Part shown: piece by piece, positions 46,986 through 59,700 of the stretch
Numbering within the stretch: the first letter of the stretch is position 1
How the letters are laid out: every line of letters starts with the position of its first letter
Source: Toxoplasma gondii ME49
Lineage: Eukaryota > Apicomplexa > Conoidasida > Eucoccidiorida > Sarcocystidae
Assembly: GCF_000006565.2 (NCBI RefSeq)
Contig: NC_031471.1
Span: 1,426,001-1,490,000 of the forward strand
Length of the DNA: 64,000 nucleotides
Direction: 5' to 3'
Notes under the pieces: model-generated
What the model was told of the DNA's origin: nothing
Database searches by the model: none
What the model saw: only the letters and a program-made list of their open reading frames with translations
Made by a program: the position numbers and the translations under genes

Positions 46986-49939
46986 ATGCTGGCAAACAAG
47001 CTCGGAATTCAAGATGTGGGTGCCCAGGTGAGTTCATTTTTGTGTGTGCCAGACCGTGTTTTCCGGTTGCTGCCCGCTTTCCCCGTATATTCGCACGTGT
47101 CTCTGCCTACATCTTTTTCTGCAGTAGCTGTCTTCACGTATTCGCTGGATTTGCTCTTCGTCTGCGTCAAGCTTCCGTGCATAGTATGTCACGTTTGCGT
47201 CCGACCAGAAACCATCACCCGTGGTGTGGTAAAAATTTTCTTCCCACTCAACGAAGTGTATGGGGGCCGAGTCTCTGGCGCATCTGTGCCGTTGGAACCG
47301 TTGAAGGGAGGAGGCGCTGGTGTGTAGTAAACGCATTACAGCGGTCTCTGCTAGACAGCGCGCATTCTTCTGCCATTGCATTTTCTTCCGTCAGATGGAC
47401 TTGCGGATATATATCATGCATGTGCGTGTTGTCCACTAACACTGAACAAATGTGCTTCACTGGTGCTTTTGCATTTGTACGCCTGAAACACGCAACCGTA
47501 GCCTGTAGGGTGATTTGCGCCCACCTACATCCTTATCCGTCCGGGGTGCACCTAGTCATTCCGCGTGGCTGGCAAGTGGCGACAATAGAGTAGGATATCA
47601 GAGTGCCACAGATAAGTATGTGTCTGTGTGACACTGAGTTGGCATCCGTATGCCGTCTGTCCACACCCAACAGTTTAATTTTTTGCGCAAGCTCTCAAGC
47701 ATTGCAGTCGCAGTGCTGCACTGTCCTGAACGCCAGCAGTTTTACCGGTAGAGGGGTATCGAGCAAGAAGATGAGGCCTCTCGTGATTTCGTTCCGCCTG
47801 CCTCTGAGAATGTGTGCAGCTCACGGGGAAGTCCGTGTTGATCCGCGTGGACTTCAACGTCCCGATGAAGGACGGCGTTGTCCAGGATGCTACTCGCATC
47901 AAGGCCACGCTGCCGACCCTGGAGTACGCGCTGAGCAAGAACCCCCGATGCCTCGTGCTCCTGTCCCACGCCGGTCGCCCCGATGGCCGCGTTCAGATGA
48001 AGTACACCCTGAAGCCTGTGGCCGCCGCTCTCCAGGAGTTCCTCCCTAAGAAGGTCACCTTCGTCGAGGACTGCGTCGGCCCCAAGGCCGAGGAGGCCGT
48101 CCAGGCGGCGAAGAACGGCGAAATCCTGGTCATGGAAAACGTGCGCTTCCACATCGAAGAGGAAGGCAAGGGCGTCGACGAACAGGGCAACAAAATCAAG
48201 GCTAGCCCTGAGGCGATTGCCAAATTCAAGGCAGACCTCACCAAGTAAGAAACTGAAGTCGTCGGGCCTTCAGGTACCTCCTGTGGAGACGGGGTGGTGC
48301 GGCCTCTCCAGTCGTTCAGATGTGTGTGTGGAGACCCGAGACTCGTCAAGCACAGCGGAGTTTGACTTTACGGTGTTTTCCCGTGACCGCTTCCGTAGGC
48401 CAAGAAAGGGTAGACGCGAGTGGTGCAAGACAACGAGTTGCGGGATCTTCGTGCAGTGTTCGGTCTGTGTCTGTTTGTTGGGCCTGAAGGCCGTTGATGA
48501 AATTCCAGAGTAGATTTGCTTTGAAGAATGGGACTGTCCAGTTCAGACGCAGTGCTGAATTGCTGTTTCTCATGAAGCGGAAGCGTGCGGATACCAGGGA
48601 CGTTTGCGTTGTGGTGACCACCCAGGATGGCAGAAGCAACGAAATACTTTTTCGTTCACGTGTATGCGGAACTCACCCGCGCGACGACTTGCCGTGACCG
48701 GGGAGTACGTCGTGTACAGAGGGTTGTGACACTTTCTGAATGTCCTGTCTTCAGGCTGGGTGACATCTACATCAACGACGCGTTCGGGACCGCCCACCGT
48801 GCGCATGCATCGATGGTCGGAATTGAGGTGCCTGTCCGCGCGGCGGGTCTCCTGATGAAGAAGGAACTTGACTACTTCTCCAAGGCTCTGGAGTGCCCCG
48901 AGAAGCCCTTCCTGGCTATTCTGGGAGGCGCCAAGGTTCGCGACAAGATCCAGCTCATCGAGAACATGCTCGACCGTGTGCAGATGATGATCGTTGCCGG
49001 CGGTATGGCGTTCACCTTCAAGAAAGTCCTCGACAACATGCCCATTGGCGACAGTCTGTTTGATGAGGAGGGTGCAAAGATTGTTCCGGACATCATGGCG
49101 AAGGCGAAGGCAAAGGGCGTTGAAATGCTCTTCTCCTGCGACTTCTTGTGCGCCGACAAATTCGACAACAACGCAAACACTCAGATTTGCGAAGACAAGA
49201 CCGGCATCCCCGACGGATGGATGGGCGTCGACATTGGCCCCAAGACCGTTGAGAAGGCCACCGAGGTAAACTTCCGCTTCCCGAGCCACAGGACGGCGAA
49301 ACGTATTGCATGCAGAGGCACACTGCGTACATCAGCGGGACTGGTCACGCGAAGCAGCATCCACTTAAGGAGTGATGCTGGTCTCACTGTGAAGTTCCAC
49401 CTCAAGTGTGCAACAAGTTCATCTCAGACGGAACTCGTGATCGACACAGTACGCAGGGATTTGCTGAGTGCTCGTGAAAGGATCAACACACTGTGCGTTT
49501 GAAGACCGAGCGACGCTAGCAAATGAAAAAGATGCTTCGGAAGTGGACGTAAGCGCTAGCGTGTCTGTGCGGAATATACTAATCGGATCGTGTTGGCTGG
49601 CAACTGCTTTGTAAGTGGATGAGCCTGTTTTACGCGTTCTCCCATGTCGATGTTTGCATGCAGATGATCCTCCGCGCGAAGACCCTCGTGTGGAACGGCC
49701 CCCCTGGCGTGTTCGAGATGTCGAACTTCGCCAAGGGCAGCATCGCGTTCTGCGGAGCTGTCGCAAAGGCGACGGAGAAGGGATGCATCACCATTGTCGG
49801 CGGTGGTGACACAGCCGCTTTGGTTGAGAGGGAGGGCTACGCCTCGAAGGTCAGCCATGTCTCCACCGGTGGTGGTGCCTCTCTCGAGCTCCTCGAAGGC
49901 AAAACTCTTCCTGGTGTCGCGGCTCTGTCCAACAAATGA
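46986..49939 (+). CDS. PGK1: Phosphoglycerate kinase, cytosolic type
   Basis: Glycolytic kinase converting 1,3-bisphosphoglycerate and ADP to 3-phosphoglycerate and ATP. Four exons agree in phase: 46986-47027, 47820-48244, 48755-49265 and 49664-49939, giving 417 residues, the usual family length. Motifs in order: [81 protein letters not shown] and [14 protein letters not shown]. The first exon codes only 14 residues. The frame stays open upstream for about 115 codons but contains no in-frame ATG, which supports the start at 46986. With no targeting extension it should be the cytosolic isoform rather than a plastid one. Exons are GC-rich, as in highly expressed genes. Confidence 0.97.
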
Positions 49940-50618
49940 AGCAGTCGCAGGAGTTCGTGAACCTCACCGCGGTTCCCTGCTTGTGAGACATTCTCAGTTT
50001 TGATACCGCATATTGTACAGTGCATTCGCGTGGAGACGCGTAGAGACGCGTCGTGGGTGGAAACGCCCCGGAAGTGGCTTGCATAACGTGACGAGCTACC
50101 GGGGACTCCGTCTTCACCGCGCACACTGTGTTTTCCAGTGCATGGTTGCATTCCTTTCATAAGAAAAAACAAGTGCTCGGTGTCATTCGTGGACCTGTGT
50201 TCTTTCCTGGGTACTAGGGAACCGTCGCTTCTTCAGAAATTTTGCCGAGGGTGCCGCAGGAAAGCGTGTACTGTCAACGCGCTTCGGGACCAGAGGCTCT
50301 GACACAAAATCAGACACCGTTTCTGCGCGTCCTGACAACTTCCACACCGCGACGAACCGCTGTGCCCGAACGCCACTGTGCCGCTCCACGGCAGCCAAAT
50401 GGTACAAACGCTTTTACTGGACGCGTCACACGGAAAATCGCGACACATTGGATAGGTTCTTCATTGTCCAGCAAACGGAACTTTCCAGGTTGATAACCTG
50501 GGGGGACTGACTGCTGAGAGTAGCTGACGATAGATGCTGCAGGGAAAAGAGTGCACACTCTCACACACTTTTCGACTTACGTCGCTTAGACTAAGCGTCT
50601 TCCCGTTTCCTGACGAAG
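49940..50618. other. Convergent 3' region, phosphoglycerate kinase and coiled-coil gene
   Basis: No gene is supported. Both neighbours end here, so 3' untranslated sequence and polyadenylation sites are expected. Confidence 0.6.
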
Positions 50619-53600
50619 TCACGTCTCACTAGTAGCGCAATTGGTGGAAGGGGGATTGCCCAAGCCTGCGGTGAGTTGATTTGTCGGCGAAGCCTGGTGG
50701 GAGTCGTTCGTGGGAGTCGGTGTATTTCCGGCAGTAGGCGTTTTTGACTGTGCTTGCTTCGGCTTCTCCCCGGCATCCGCGAAGTGGTTTTGACAGGGTT
50801 GTAGGCTGTTGCGGATGAGTGCGCGAAGGGTAGTCCTCGCTCTGTGAGCAGCTAATGTAGCTTTCAGTAATGCCACGTCTTCAGCATTTCTCAGCTTGCG
50901 AACTTGCAGCACATGCTTTCTCCTTGATTTCGAATGAATATCATCCCCGGATACTGCTGCGGTCGAGCCACGAGGTGCCGCTGAAAGAGCTTTCGCTGCG
51001 TTTTCAAGCTCATGCCTCTGTTTCTGCTCTGCTTCGCACCGTTCCCTCAGCTGTACTATCTCCTGTTGGGCTTGTGCAAGTTGTTCCTTCCCCGCTTCTG
51101 TCAATCTTGCAGTCTCCTTCTGAAACGTCACTCGCAGTGCACTGATCTCTTCACGAAGCTTGCGCGCCTCTTCTGCGTGAGCTTGGTCCAGCTGTTCTTG
51201 ATGAGTTTCCGCGCCACGCCCTGTCACTTTTGCTTCGTTGGCTTGAGCCTGCGCCGCTTCCAAGCGTTTCTCCAATTCGTGCTGCGCGATCTGCAGTGTC
51301 GCCACCTCAGAGGCGTGTTGCGTCTCTCTCTGCAGTCAGAACGGAAAGCAGAGGAAAACGGCAACAGCATGGAAAAGCCGGACGGAGATCAGGTGGGAGA
51401 CACCTCAGGTGCTAAGTCTGCGGAAGGCACCAGCGTCGCATGACTTGAAGCACTATTTGAACCCTACTTTTTTCTGAAGTTCCTCGTAGGATCGTCGCAG
51501 CTTCATCTCCGCTGCGGCCACCGCCTGGGCTGTTTTGGTCAGCCAAACGTCCCGAAGGCGCGCAGCCTCAGTTTGGAGGAGAGAAGTCTGCAATTGCTGC
51601 TTTTCCGCCTGGAGCTGACGAATGGCAAGTGTTTCCTTTGAGGTCTGAACACATCCGACGTAGCAAACGAGAGGAGAGATCAGTCCCCGGTCAGCTCTTT
51701 GTTTGGGCTGTCGTGGAAGGGAACAATGTCAACGTTGTTCTCCGTACTGCGCACCGAAAGCTCCACGTCACTTCTAGGCATGCGCTCACTACTCACAGAC
51801 ACCACAGACAAGAACCAGCTCTTTTGTGACTGGGTACGATCACTCGGGAAAACGTGACTCCCCAGCCGGCGCCAAGCTACGACACAGGCGCACATTGTAA
51901 AGACGCAGAAAGTGAAACCGAGATGAAAGAGAGTCAGGTCAACAACAGGTACACCTTTTGATTGAGGCGGCAGTTGTCTCCTTCCAGATCAACGAGATGC
52001 CTGCTTACCTTTCTGTCATCGCACATGTTAGGATGTTGAAGGTCCTCTATACAGGCAATACAAGCCTAAAGGCAGAGACAAAACGCCACAGAAAAGGAAG
52101 AGCGTTCGCCTGTCACCAATCGAGTATCCCACAAGACACAAACCTCGTGCATGCTATGAATGCTTTCCTCGGGAACTGCACGTGAGACCGAAATGAGAAA
52201 TAGAGGTATCGTAGGCACCAAATTTACCTTACCACATCCGTTCCTTCACTGTGTGCCTGCTGGGTGATGGTGTACACACTCACCTTCAATAGTCGGTTTT
52301 CTCTTTGAATCTCCTTGATGGCCATGGGCTGCAAACAGACTCAAGCTACGAACCGTAACTTCTGGAGCGAACGTGATCTTGCTTGCTTTTCTTCTCCAAG
52401 CATATCAAAACAGAATGCGCAAAATCTTCGGATGGCGACGAGAGGAGCGCCGATTCTTTGTCACGGCGCACAACGGCTCGTCAAGACATTCTTCCTACAC
52501 TCCAACGTTTCACTAGGGAAACTGCCTGTCGTGGGCATCGTAGAAAAGTGTCTCCCACTCTGTGTTAAGGCAGATTGATTCGAGTAACTGTTTCGGGGTT
52601 GGTTCACGTTTCTCCGGTAAAAAAACGAACTCGATCACTTTGTGGCGCAGCACAACTGAACGTCAGAGAGTCGAACAAGTGATTGAGAGACTAGATAAAA
52701 ACCTGCATTTGGTTTTGCCGACAACAAATCCCACACATCGACGTACCTCAATAGCATCAGAGTCCGAGATTTCTGCTGCCCATTCCCCACCCACGTTGCA
52801 CGCTGGGTCTGTGCGCTGCCTCCGGTGTAAATGGTTCCTCAGTTTAGGAAAAACTGCCGGAGATTTGCTCGTCCTTCCCCGGTCACAGCGACGTTCAGTC
52901 TCCTGACAGGTGCTTCGGAGCCTTCTGCATGGACTTGGAGAGGACAGGGATGCTGAGACTCCCACTGAGTACACGGCGCTCCGCGAACTCGAAAGCCGCG
53001 GCATAGCGAACCCCTCTAGAGTTGGACTACTCAGGCCTGCGAGTGGGTCTTCACAGGGAGCAGGTGGGGTAGTTGTTTGAGGCTGCCACTGCACCCAGTT
53101 ATTTTGTTCAGTTCGGGCGGACTTGCCTTTTATTTTAGAGAAGAAGAAGGGCGCATTGACAGGTCCTGAGAGCTCACGAGTGTTGGCTCTCCCTGAGGAC
53201 AGTCTGGCGGTGTAACTAGATTGTCGAGGCTCTTCGCAAGGGCAAATCATGCCGAGAAATCCCTTGTCGCCGTCTGTAGCAGGTTCTGAAGGAATCTCTC
53301 GTACACACGCAGAAGACTGACGGGATGACCCGGAGGTTCGAAAGAGTGCGTTGGGCTCCATGGACTCCATGGTGACGGGGACGTCTACATCAGTCACTGC
53401 TGAGACCCCGTGGAGCCTGTTACGAGGGAGAAAGTTCACCCACGTGGCGGAAGACATTTCGTCACTGAAACACTGCGACGCGTCCGGCTTTTCAAGAAAA
53501 CGCGGAGGCGCCTTAAAGGTCTCATCCTGCGTAGCTGCAGCTTTAGGAGACGACACCACAGTTCCCTTTCTACTCCTGGACAGCGGCGTTATCGAGGTCT

Positions 53601-53718
53601 GTTCACGCCTTCCACCACAAGACGGCGAAGTTGGTGAGAGGAAGGGCTCGAATTCGCGCTCGATATCCGGCAATTCGAGGGTACGCGGACGCCGGCCGCG
53701 CCGTGCGGTGGCCGTCAT
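50619..53718 (-). CDS. Coiled-coil protein of unknown function
   Basis: No family recognised. Five exons: 52747-53718, 52284-52328 (45 bases), 51955-52008 (54 bases), 51468-51644 and 50619-51329, totalling 652 residues. Every intron is phase 0. The ATG at 53718 opens a basic N-terminus (RRGRRPRTLELPDIEREF). Residues up to about 320 are Ser/Pro/Arg-rich and probably disordered. Residues about 325-530 form a continuous coiled coil, with heptads visible around KEIQRENRLLK, DLEGDNCRLNQK, AIRQLQAEKQQLQTSLLQ and LDQAHAEEARKLREEISALR. The tail is Thr/Pro/Asn-rich. Scaffold, centrosome or conoid roles are common for such proteins in this group, but nothing here decides. The acceptor of the 54-base exon is the weakest junction. 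A short 5' intergenic stretch separates it from a plus-strand gene. Confidence 0.7.
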
Positions 53719-53931
53719 GGTAGCGTGACCATCTACATGCAATCAACCGAAGGTCGGTCCCCTACCGAGGCCTTTTGACAGTGGATAGAATGAGATGGAA
53801 GAGGGACGGAACTTGAGGAAAGCAAAAAATGTTGCCTTCTTCTGTCTGCTGTGTCTGCCACTCCCCTAGAGCCGAGAACTGAGTCACGACGGGGATGTAA
53901 ACTCACGAGCCTAACGAGCGTTGCCTTACAG

Positions 53932-54677
53932 GCGAAAGGAAGACGGGGCAGCGGGTCCGGGCAAAAGACGCTCACCGAAGCCTTGCGAGACCCCACAAAC
54001 GGTGACGATGTACCTTGGCGTTTCGGTGGGTGTTTCGTGCCATTCGACCACCTAGGCCCGTGCACATCGAGGTGCTTGTTTTCAGTCCCCAGCAGGGACG
54101 AAAATCAAAATCTTGATTCCGAGAGGGTATTCATTCAACTCTGAAGCTGACGGACAAAAACTGATGGAATTGCCGGGTCAGGCATGAGGTGAAAAGTCTC
54201 TGCTAAAACAAGGCACTGAGGGACAGAAGGCACGTGGGCACACCGGGAGCGACGGGTAAAGATGGAAAGGTGGAGGAAAACGACTCAAGACGCAACGGTT
54301 ACGGAAGGAGAAGAGCTACGGTGAATCCACTAGGAGTCAGGAAAAACGCGCCACGCGGAAAATTAAGTCAGCAACAAGCCTTATAGTATGACCGTGACAA
54401 GCCATTTGGCGACAGCGACCGTGAGGCTCCAGCGGTAAAGCCGGCGGCAAAAATCATATACAAGATCGAGTACGACAACCACGTGATGACTGCCCCACAA
54501 GTTAGTGTGAAACACATTTCCTTCTTGAAGAACAGATCCAAAAGGGGGGAACGGATCTTCGTGTCTGAAAGTTTCCCAACGATTCAAACAGCGCCAGACC
54601 CTTATGCAACCGAACAAGCCCTCGTAGAAGCGATGCGCAAGCGTACTTGGACAGGACCAAAATGGCCGTCATATTAA
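53932..54677 (+). CDS. Candidate small multi-exon gene, 5' end not found
   Basis: Not recognised. A set of plus-strand exons can be joined in phase: 53932-54009 (behind the acceptor TTGCCTTACAG), 54086-54126 (behind TTGTTTTCAG) and 54416-54677, ending with TAA. The pieces read TLTEALRDPTNGDD, then AGTKIKILIPRG, then a basic stretch KPAAKIIYKIEYDNHVMTAP, a segment KHISFLKNRSKRGERIFVSE and the terminus RKRTWTGPKWPSY. No initiating ATG precedes exon 1, so a further 5' exon is required. The second donor (GTATTC) and third acceptor are weak. An alternative is that the second piece reads on to a stop at 54187. The gene would start divergently from the coiled-coil gene. The last exon is the most convincing part. 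Confidence 0.4.
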
Positions 54678-54752
54678 ACGAAAAGCCCCGATTGTTTAGA
54701 TCGAAGTGTCAAATCACTACGCTCACGTGTTTAATCGAATTGCAGAGGTGAT

Positions 54753-55016
54753 ATGGCACAATGGAAGAAACATGCGGCCGCGGCTGTTTTCTTGCACCGC
54801 TTTCTCGCGCCTCTCGTAGTCGAGACAACACGGCGGGGGAGCGCAGCAGTAACCCCTCTTTGTGGGGCTATGCAGTGGCTGTTGGGCAACGAAGACTCGT
54901 TAACTGAAAATGTGTTGATAAAAAAAGACGAATCCCAGCTGATAACAATGCCCCGCTACGTACGACAACAAAGTCTCTCCTCTGCCTTCTCAGAAAGCGG
55001 TGCCGATCATTCATAA
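54753..55016 (+). CDS. Possible 87-residue reading frame
   Basis: The ATG at 54753 follows a short TTGCAG that could be a splice acceptor. The frame encodes 87 residues, starting MAQWKKHAAAAVFLHRF and ending in a Ser-rich tail. It starts only 75 bases after the stop of the candidate gene ending at 54677. There is no recognisable domain and no upstream promoter signal I can point to. It could be an extra exon of that gene, a separate short gene or a chance frame. Confidence 0.2.
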   Translation: MAQWKKHAAAAVFLHRFLAPLVVETTRRGSAAVTPLCGAMQWLLGNEDSLTENVLIKKDESQLITMPRYVRQQSLSSAFSESGADHS

Positions 55017-56714
55017 CCTAGCAGAAAGGCTCACGGACAAGAGCCCGGGGCCGAACGAAAACGACACTGAAAAAGAACGGGGAGGTACAAGGTGATCGGC
55101 TGGGAAGGAGCAAGCGCCCTCGAAAGGAACATGGCAAGAGGAATGCCCAAATGTTGTTAGGCCAGAGATGGTCTCCTATTTATGTGAATATACTGGCAGC
55201 CGTCGCCCAGGGAGGTAGAACGAACCCACTGAAAACAGGTAATAGCTCCGCCTTTTCACACAGGAGCCCAGGGCAGCTGGTTTAAGCAGATTTTATGCGA
55301 GAGCGTGGTCATCTGTCCCAGGGCAGCTGGTTTAAGCAGATTTTATGCGAGAGCGTGGTCATCTGTGTGATGCCACTCTGAAATGTTTTTTGTGAGAAGC
55401 GCGCCTCTCCTCGCGGTACGCATTTAGGCCAGAATGGCGCACGTGCGGGACTGCTAGGGGAAAAGATCTTGAGCGACAGGGAACGTTTGAGGACCCCCTA
55501 GGAATCTAGCTCGGGTCGACACCACCTTCTAGATACTCGTAAATGCATATCCGTGTCTGAGTCCACATGTATGTGGAGATACGGACCTTCACAGTGCTTT
55601 TGGAAAAGTACGCCCCGGTGATCGTTCTCGAGCAGACCGAACTGGTTGCTCCGAACAGGACAACAGTAGGACTTTCCTTCCACCCTGAGAGACAGTGAGT
55701 GTGTACATACAAATTGAAAGCGACACTAACCTTTGCCCCAGAACCCTAAACTGTGGACGCCAGTTCGTGGATGGCACGCTACTGCGTCCAGTCGTGTTGC
55801 CTCCGCGTTCAGTCAGATATTCACCGGCCCGCACGAAGCAACCCCGCCATGCTGTCCGTTTTGGGGCACTCTGCACTCTCTCTGCTCTCTGCATGCAGAG
55901 GAAACAAAGCTCTAACTAGGTGCATTAAGGAGCAACGTATGAACGTCAAAGTTCGTCTCTGGTAAGTGAAGTAGACAGTCCATGGAAGAGAGTGGTGGTG
56001 GTCACGGCGCTCCTGCTCTTAGGTCAACTAGGGACAAAAAACACTGCGCCGAGCTATCCGTCTCTCACTGTGATGGACTAGTAGCTAGCGAAAAAGTTAT
56101 CCATGTTTTTCGCAGCTCACAATAACGAGGGAGACAAACGTGTGAGAAAGCTGCGTCACGCTCGCTTTCCGCTCAGCAATTAAACTGGTCAGGTTCCCGC
56201 CAGGCGTCAGAGAGCTGTTAGGGCGAGACACGGATCGGTTTACGGACGCACAGGTTGCCCTAGTAAGGACCCAAAAGCTCATCACAACTCATGTTTAGGT
56301 TCATGCGCTCCTCAAAAATCGATCGACAGTGGACGAGGCACCAAGTTGTCGGGGTAAAGAGAGCTCTGTGTAACCTGGAACAACGTTGGTGCCCTCCCAC
56401 TGAAAGTTGTGCATCTCGAGCACATGTGCTGGCATCTGCTGCTTTCTGGATGCTTTTTTCTGTCCGTTCTCCGTTGCTCCCCGGAGTTGCACTGCCTTCA
56501 CGACCTCTCCACGATTCGTCGCTCTCCGGTGTCGACAACACCCCTTTTCTTCAGTGACAGCGTCGCCGCCCTCGCCTCACGGTCGCATTCCCAGTCACTA
56601 CTCATGTTCCTCCCTGTTGATCGCTGCTTGTTTATCCCTCTCCTTCTCCCTGTCCTCAACACTCTCTGTTTCGCCTTGGCGTCTCCTGTGTTTTCTTCCT
56701 TTCCCGGTCATCTC
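55017..56714. other. Intergenic region with a tandem duplication
   Basis: Apart from the exact duplication at 55267-55366, nothing was recognised. Open frames of 60-110 codons on both strands show no coding signature. Confidence 0.55.
55267..55366. repeat. Exact 50-base tandem duplication
   Basis: Bases 55267-55316 and 55317-55366 are identical by eye; each starts CCCAGGGCAGCTGG and ends GTCATCTGT. The repeat lies between genes. Confidence 0.95.
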
Positions 56715-59700
56715 TCACTGTCTGTCTTGTTCTCTATCATGATTTACATCTGGGCTTGAAGACGAGTCTCCAATTCGTTGCCCCGCTGCCGTCCCTGCCG
56801 CCAAGTGGCTCACACGAAGCGGCCCGACGAGGTACTGGGCTCTGAGTAGCGCTGAGGCGCTGATGGGCGTTTCAGACGCGACCCTTGTCACGTCGTCTGT
56901 TTCCTCTGCGCCACCGACGCCAGGCAACGCCGACTGGCCGGAGTGCACGTCCGAGGGAACTTCCAGACTTCCGGCGAGTGGCTCTCGTGGATCTTTTGGA
57001 CCATTTGGCAAACGCCTGTCCGTCGGCGCCTCGTCGCCGCCTTTCCCGGAGTCTTCATTTTCGCCCTCGTCCTCAGAGAAGAGGTGAATCGCGTCTTGCT
57101 CGGCAAAGTTGAAGTTGAACAGTCCTGCGTCGGCGGCCAGTTCGGAAGCCCCGAACGAATCCAGAGTCCCAAACAGTTGAATGTCTCTCCGTAGGTCAGG
57201 AATCGACTCCAGGATGGCGTCAATTTCCCGCAGTTGCTGGGCCTCTTCGTTGGCATCGAGGCTGCGTTTTCGTTCTCCGTCGTTTACCCCATCCTCGCCA
57301 TTCGCGTCGAACACAGACAAAAGCTCGTCGACAGCCTGAGACTCGCCGTCGCCCCCGCTCTTCGTCTGGGCTTCCCACCACTCTCTGTACTGCAGGAATT
57401 TCAACATAATTCGTTCATACGGTTTCAGGTCCTCCTGCGGTACGTCGTCGGAGGGCGAGCTGTCGCTCGCATCCAAAACCCCACTGATGCCAAACTGCAC
57501 AGCTCCATCGGGTGGACTCGTCCCCTCGCATTCTTGCCTCTGTTTAGGGTCCTCTGGCATCGCTAGAGCAAGGTCGCCCGACCTCCCATGCCCAGAGCCT
57601 TCGAGGTCCACAGCGGCTGCCGCAAAGCAGTCGGCGAGACACATAATGGCCTCTTCGTGGGTCTGCCAGCTCGTGACCGCACCCGGAGGGCCTTCCTCCT
57701 GTCCTCCCGCTGTCTGCTGTCCAGCAAAAGAGGAGACCGTGCTGATGGCCACAGAGAGAGCGCGGGCGTCGACGCGCCTCCTCGTTGCCGGTCCAGAAGC
57801 CTCATACTCGATGGCTTCTCCAAGGGTCGACTGATCCGTGGCAGCCGGCTCTCCGACAGGCGCCGCCTCGGTATCGGACCAAGTTTTCTCTTTTGCTGAT
57901 TCGTCCTGAGAAACGGCGACCGAGTCTTTTATGGAAGCCCCAGCAGAGACTTCTGCTGCCCCATCTGCGTTTATCGAACGTTCTTCTCTGCGAGGCTGTA
58001 GCACGGCAGATTGTGTCTCTTCACGGACGTCGGATTCACCCGTCGTCGGTCGGCTGTCGCCTCTGCATGTTTTACCCTCTTCTTCACGGGCCCCTGTTCC
58101 TCGTCCAGCCGATAGCGCTCTCGCTTCTTCGCGTTCGATTTCTGTCTTCTGTGCGTCGTCTCCTCGGTTTCCCTCTTCGTCTCGCGCCCCCAAATTCTCT
58201 GGGTCTTCGGCGATTGCCTCTGAACTTGCCGTCGGGGGTTCCACCCGCTCAAAAAAAGGCTCGACTCCAGCCCCCTCTGCGCCACTCCGTTCGAGTTTTT
58301 TTGAAACGCCCACGTCTCCCTTGTTTCCTGCGATGCTTTCCCGGGTGTTCTGGTGCAACCGACACGCGCCTCCTGCGTCTGCGACACCGCGCTGTCTCTG
58401 CTGAGACAGGTTGAAAGTCACGGCCCCGTTTGGCGAGTGAACGATCGGCCCTGGAGTCCCACCCACACCCGGGGCGCCTCGAAACAGGGTCGAGTAACTG
58501 GCGGCGGGAACTCGCCGGTACTCGCCTCTGTGAGGCACCCCCTGGATCGGCTGTCCCTGTTGCCGGACCGCCTGGTACCGGAGAAGCGCATCTTGAATGA
58601 CGAGGACTTCTTCGCGACTTAGGCGCGGAGGCCCTGAGGCCGCAGTCGGCCGAGGCGTCACGAAGACGGGAAGGGACATCGCCGGAGTTCCTGAGGAACT
58701 GCTCATCGGGATGCCCGCCGGCGGCTGATGCGTCGGGACCGCCCAGCTCGTCGATCGCGGATCAGAGTGGACCGAAACGCGGCGAGGAGACGCATGCTCC
58801 CCAGCAGGCCACGGCCCGTGAACCAGTGAGGAGGCGTCGGAGGAGAAGTACGCAGGGACCCCAAGGCAGTCAGTGGAGCGACTCGATGCACGCTGGGCGT
58901 CGGCCCATGGCTGCGTGGACCCAAATGAACCTCCTGGAACAGGGGCACCGCGAGTCGAGGAAGCTGAGGGGCGAGGAAAGGAAAGCGTCCGGCCCAGAGC
59001 TCTCACGGAGAAGTATCCGCTTCGCTTCCCTGCGGTCGAGCTGACGCCCTCGTTGCTTCCACTCGTTGGCGGCGATGTCGGGCGGAACGTCTCCCACTGT
59101 CTCACTGGAGGCCCCGGGACTGTCCCTTCTCGAGGCGACCCCGAGGAGCGGACCTCACCACTCTGAGCTCCACCGGACCTCCAGCTCGGTCGCCGAGTCG
59201 ACCCAGCCTGGAACAAACTGATGAGGTGTTTGACAAGGCGCGTTTCCTCCGGAAGGGTTGCGCTGCGTTTGATCACTTTGCCAGGCGACTTGCTGCTCAA
59301 GTCACCTCGATGCCAGACGTCAGCCTGGCCACAGGTCGAGGCTCTGAGTGCCCCCACTAAGGCGCGACCGTAGACAGGCCCCGCGGAGGGTCCGGCCGCG
59401 GAACCTGGACTCCCGGACGCAGGGGACTCGTCCTGTTCATGTCGCAGCCTCTGCAGCCACTGAAACTCCTTGGTAGCCGGCGCCCCCCTCCATGTCATCA
59501 TCTCGCGTCGAGCCTCTTCCCTCCGCTGGGCCTCGTACTCGGCGCGCGTCCTCTGGCGCATGTAAAAGTCGTCCAGGTAGGATACGCTCGTGTACCCATT
59601 GCTCTGCGGCCCATTTGTGGTTACGCGACTAACGACAGCAGCTGCCGATGCTCTCACGAGTCCCGCTCTTGCGTCTGAACTGTTGATCCCTCTGGACCCT

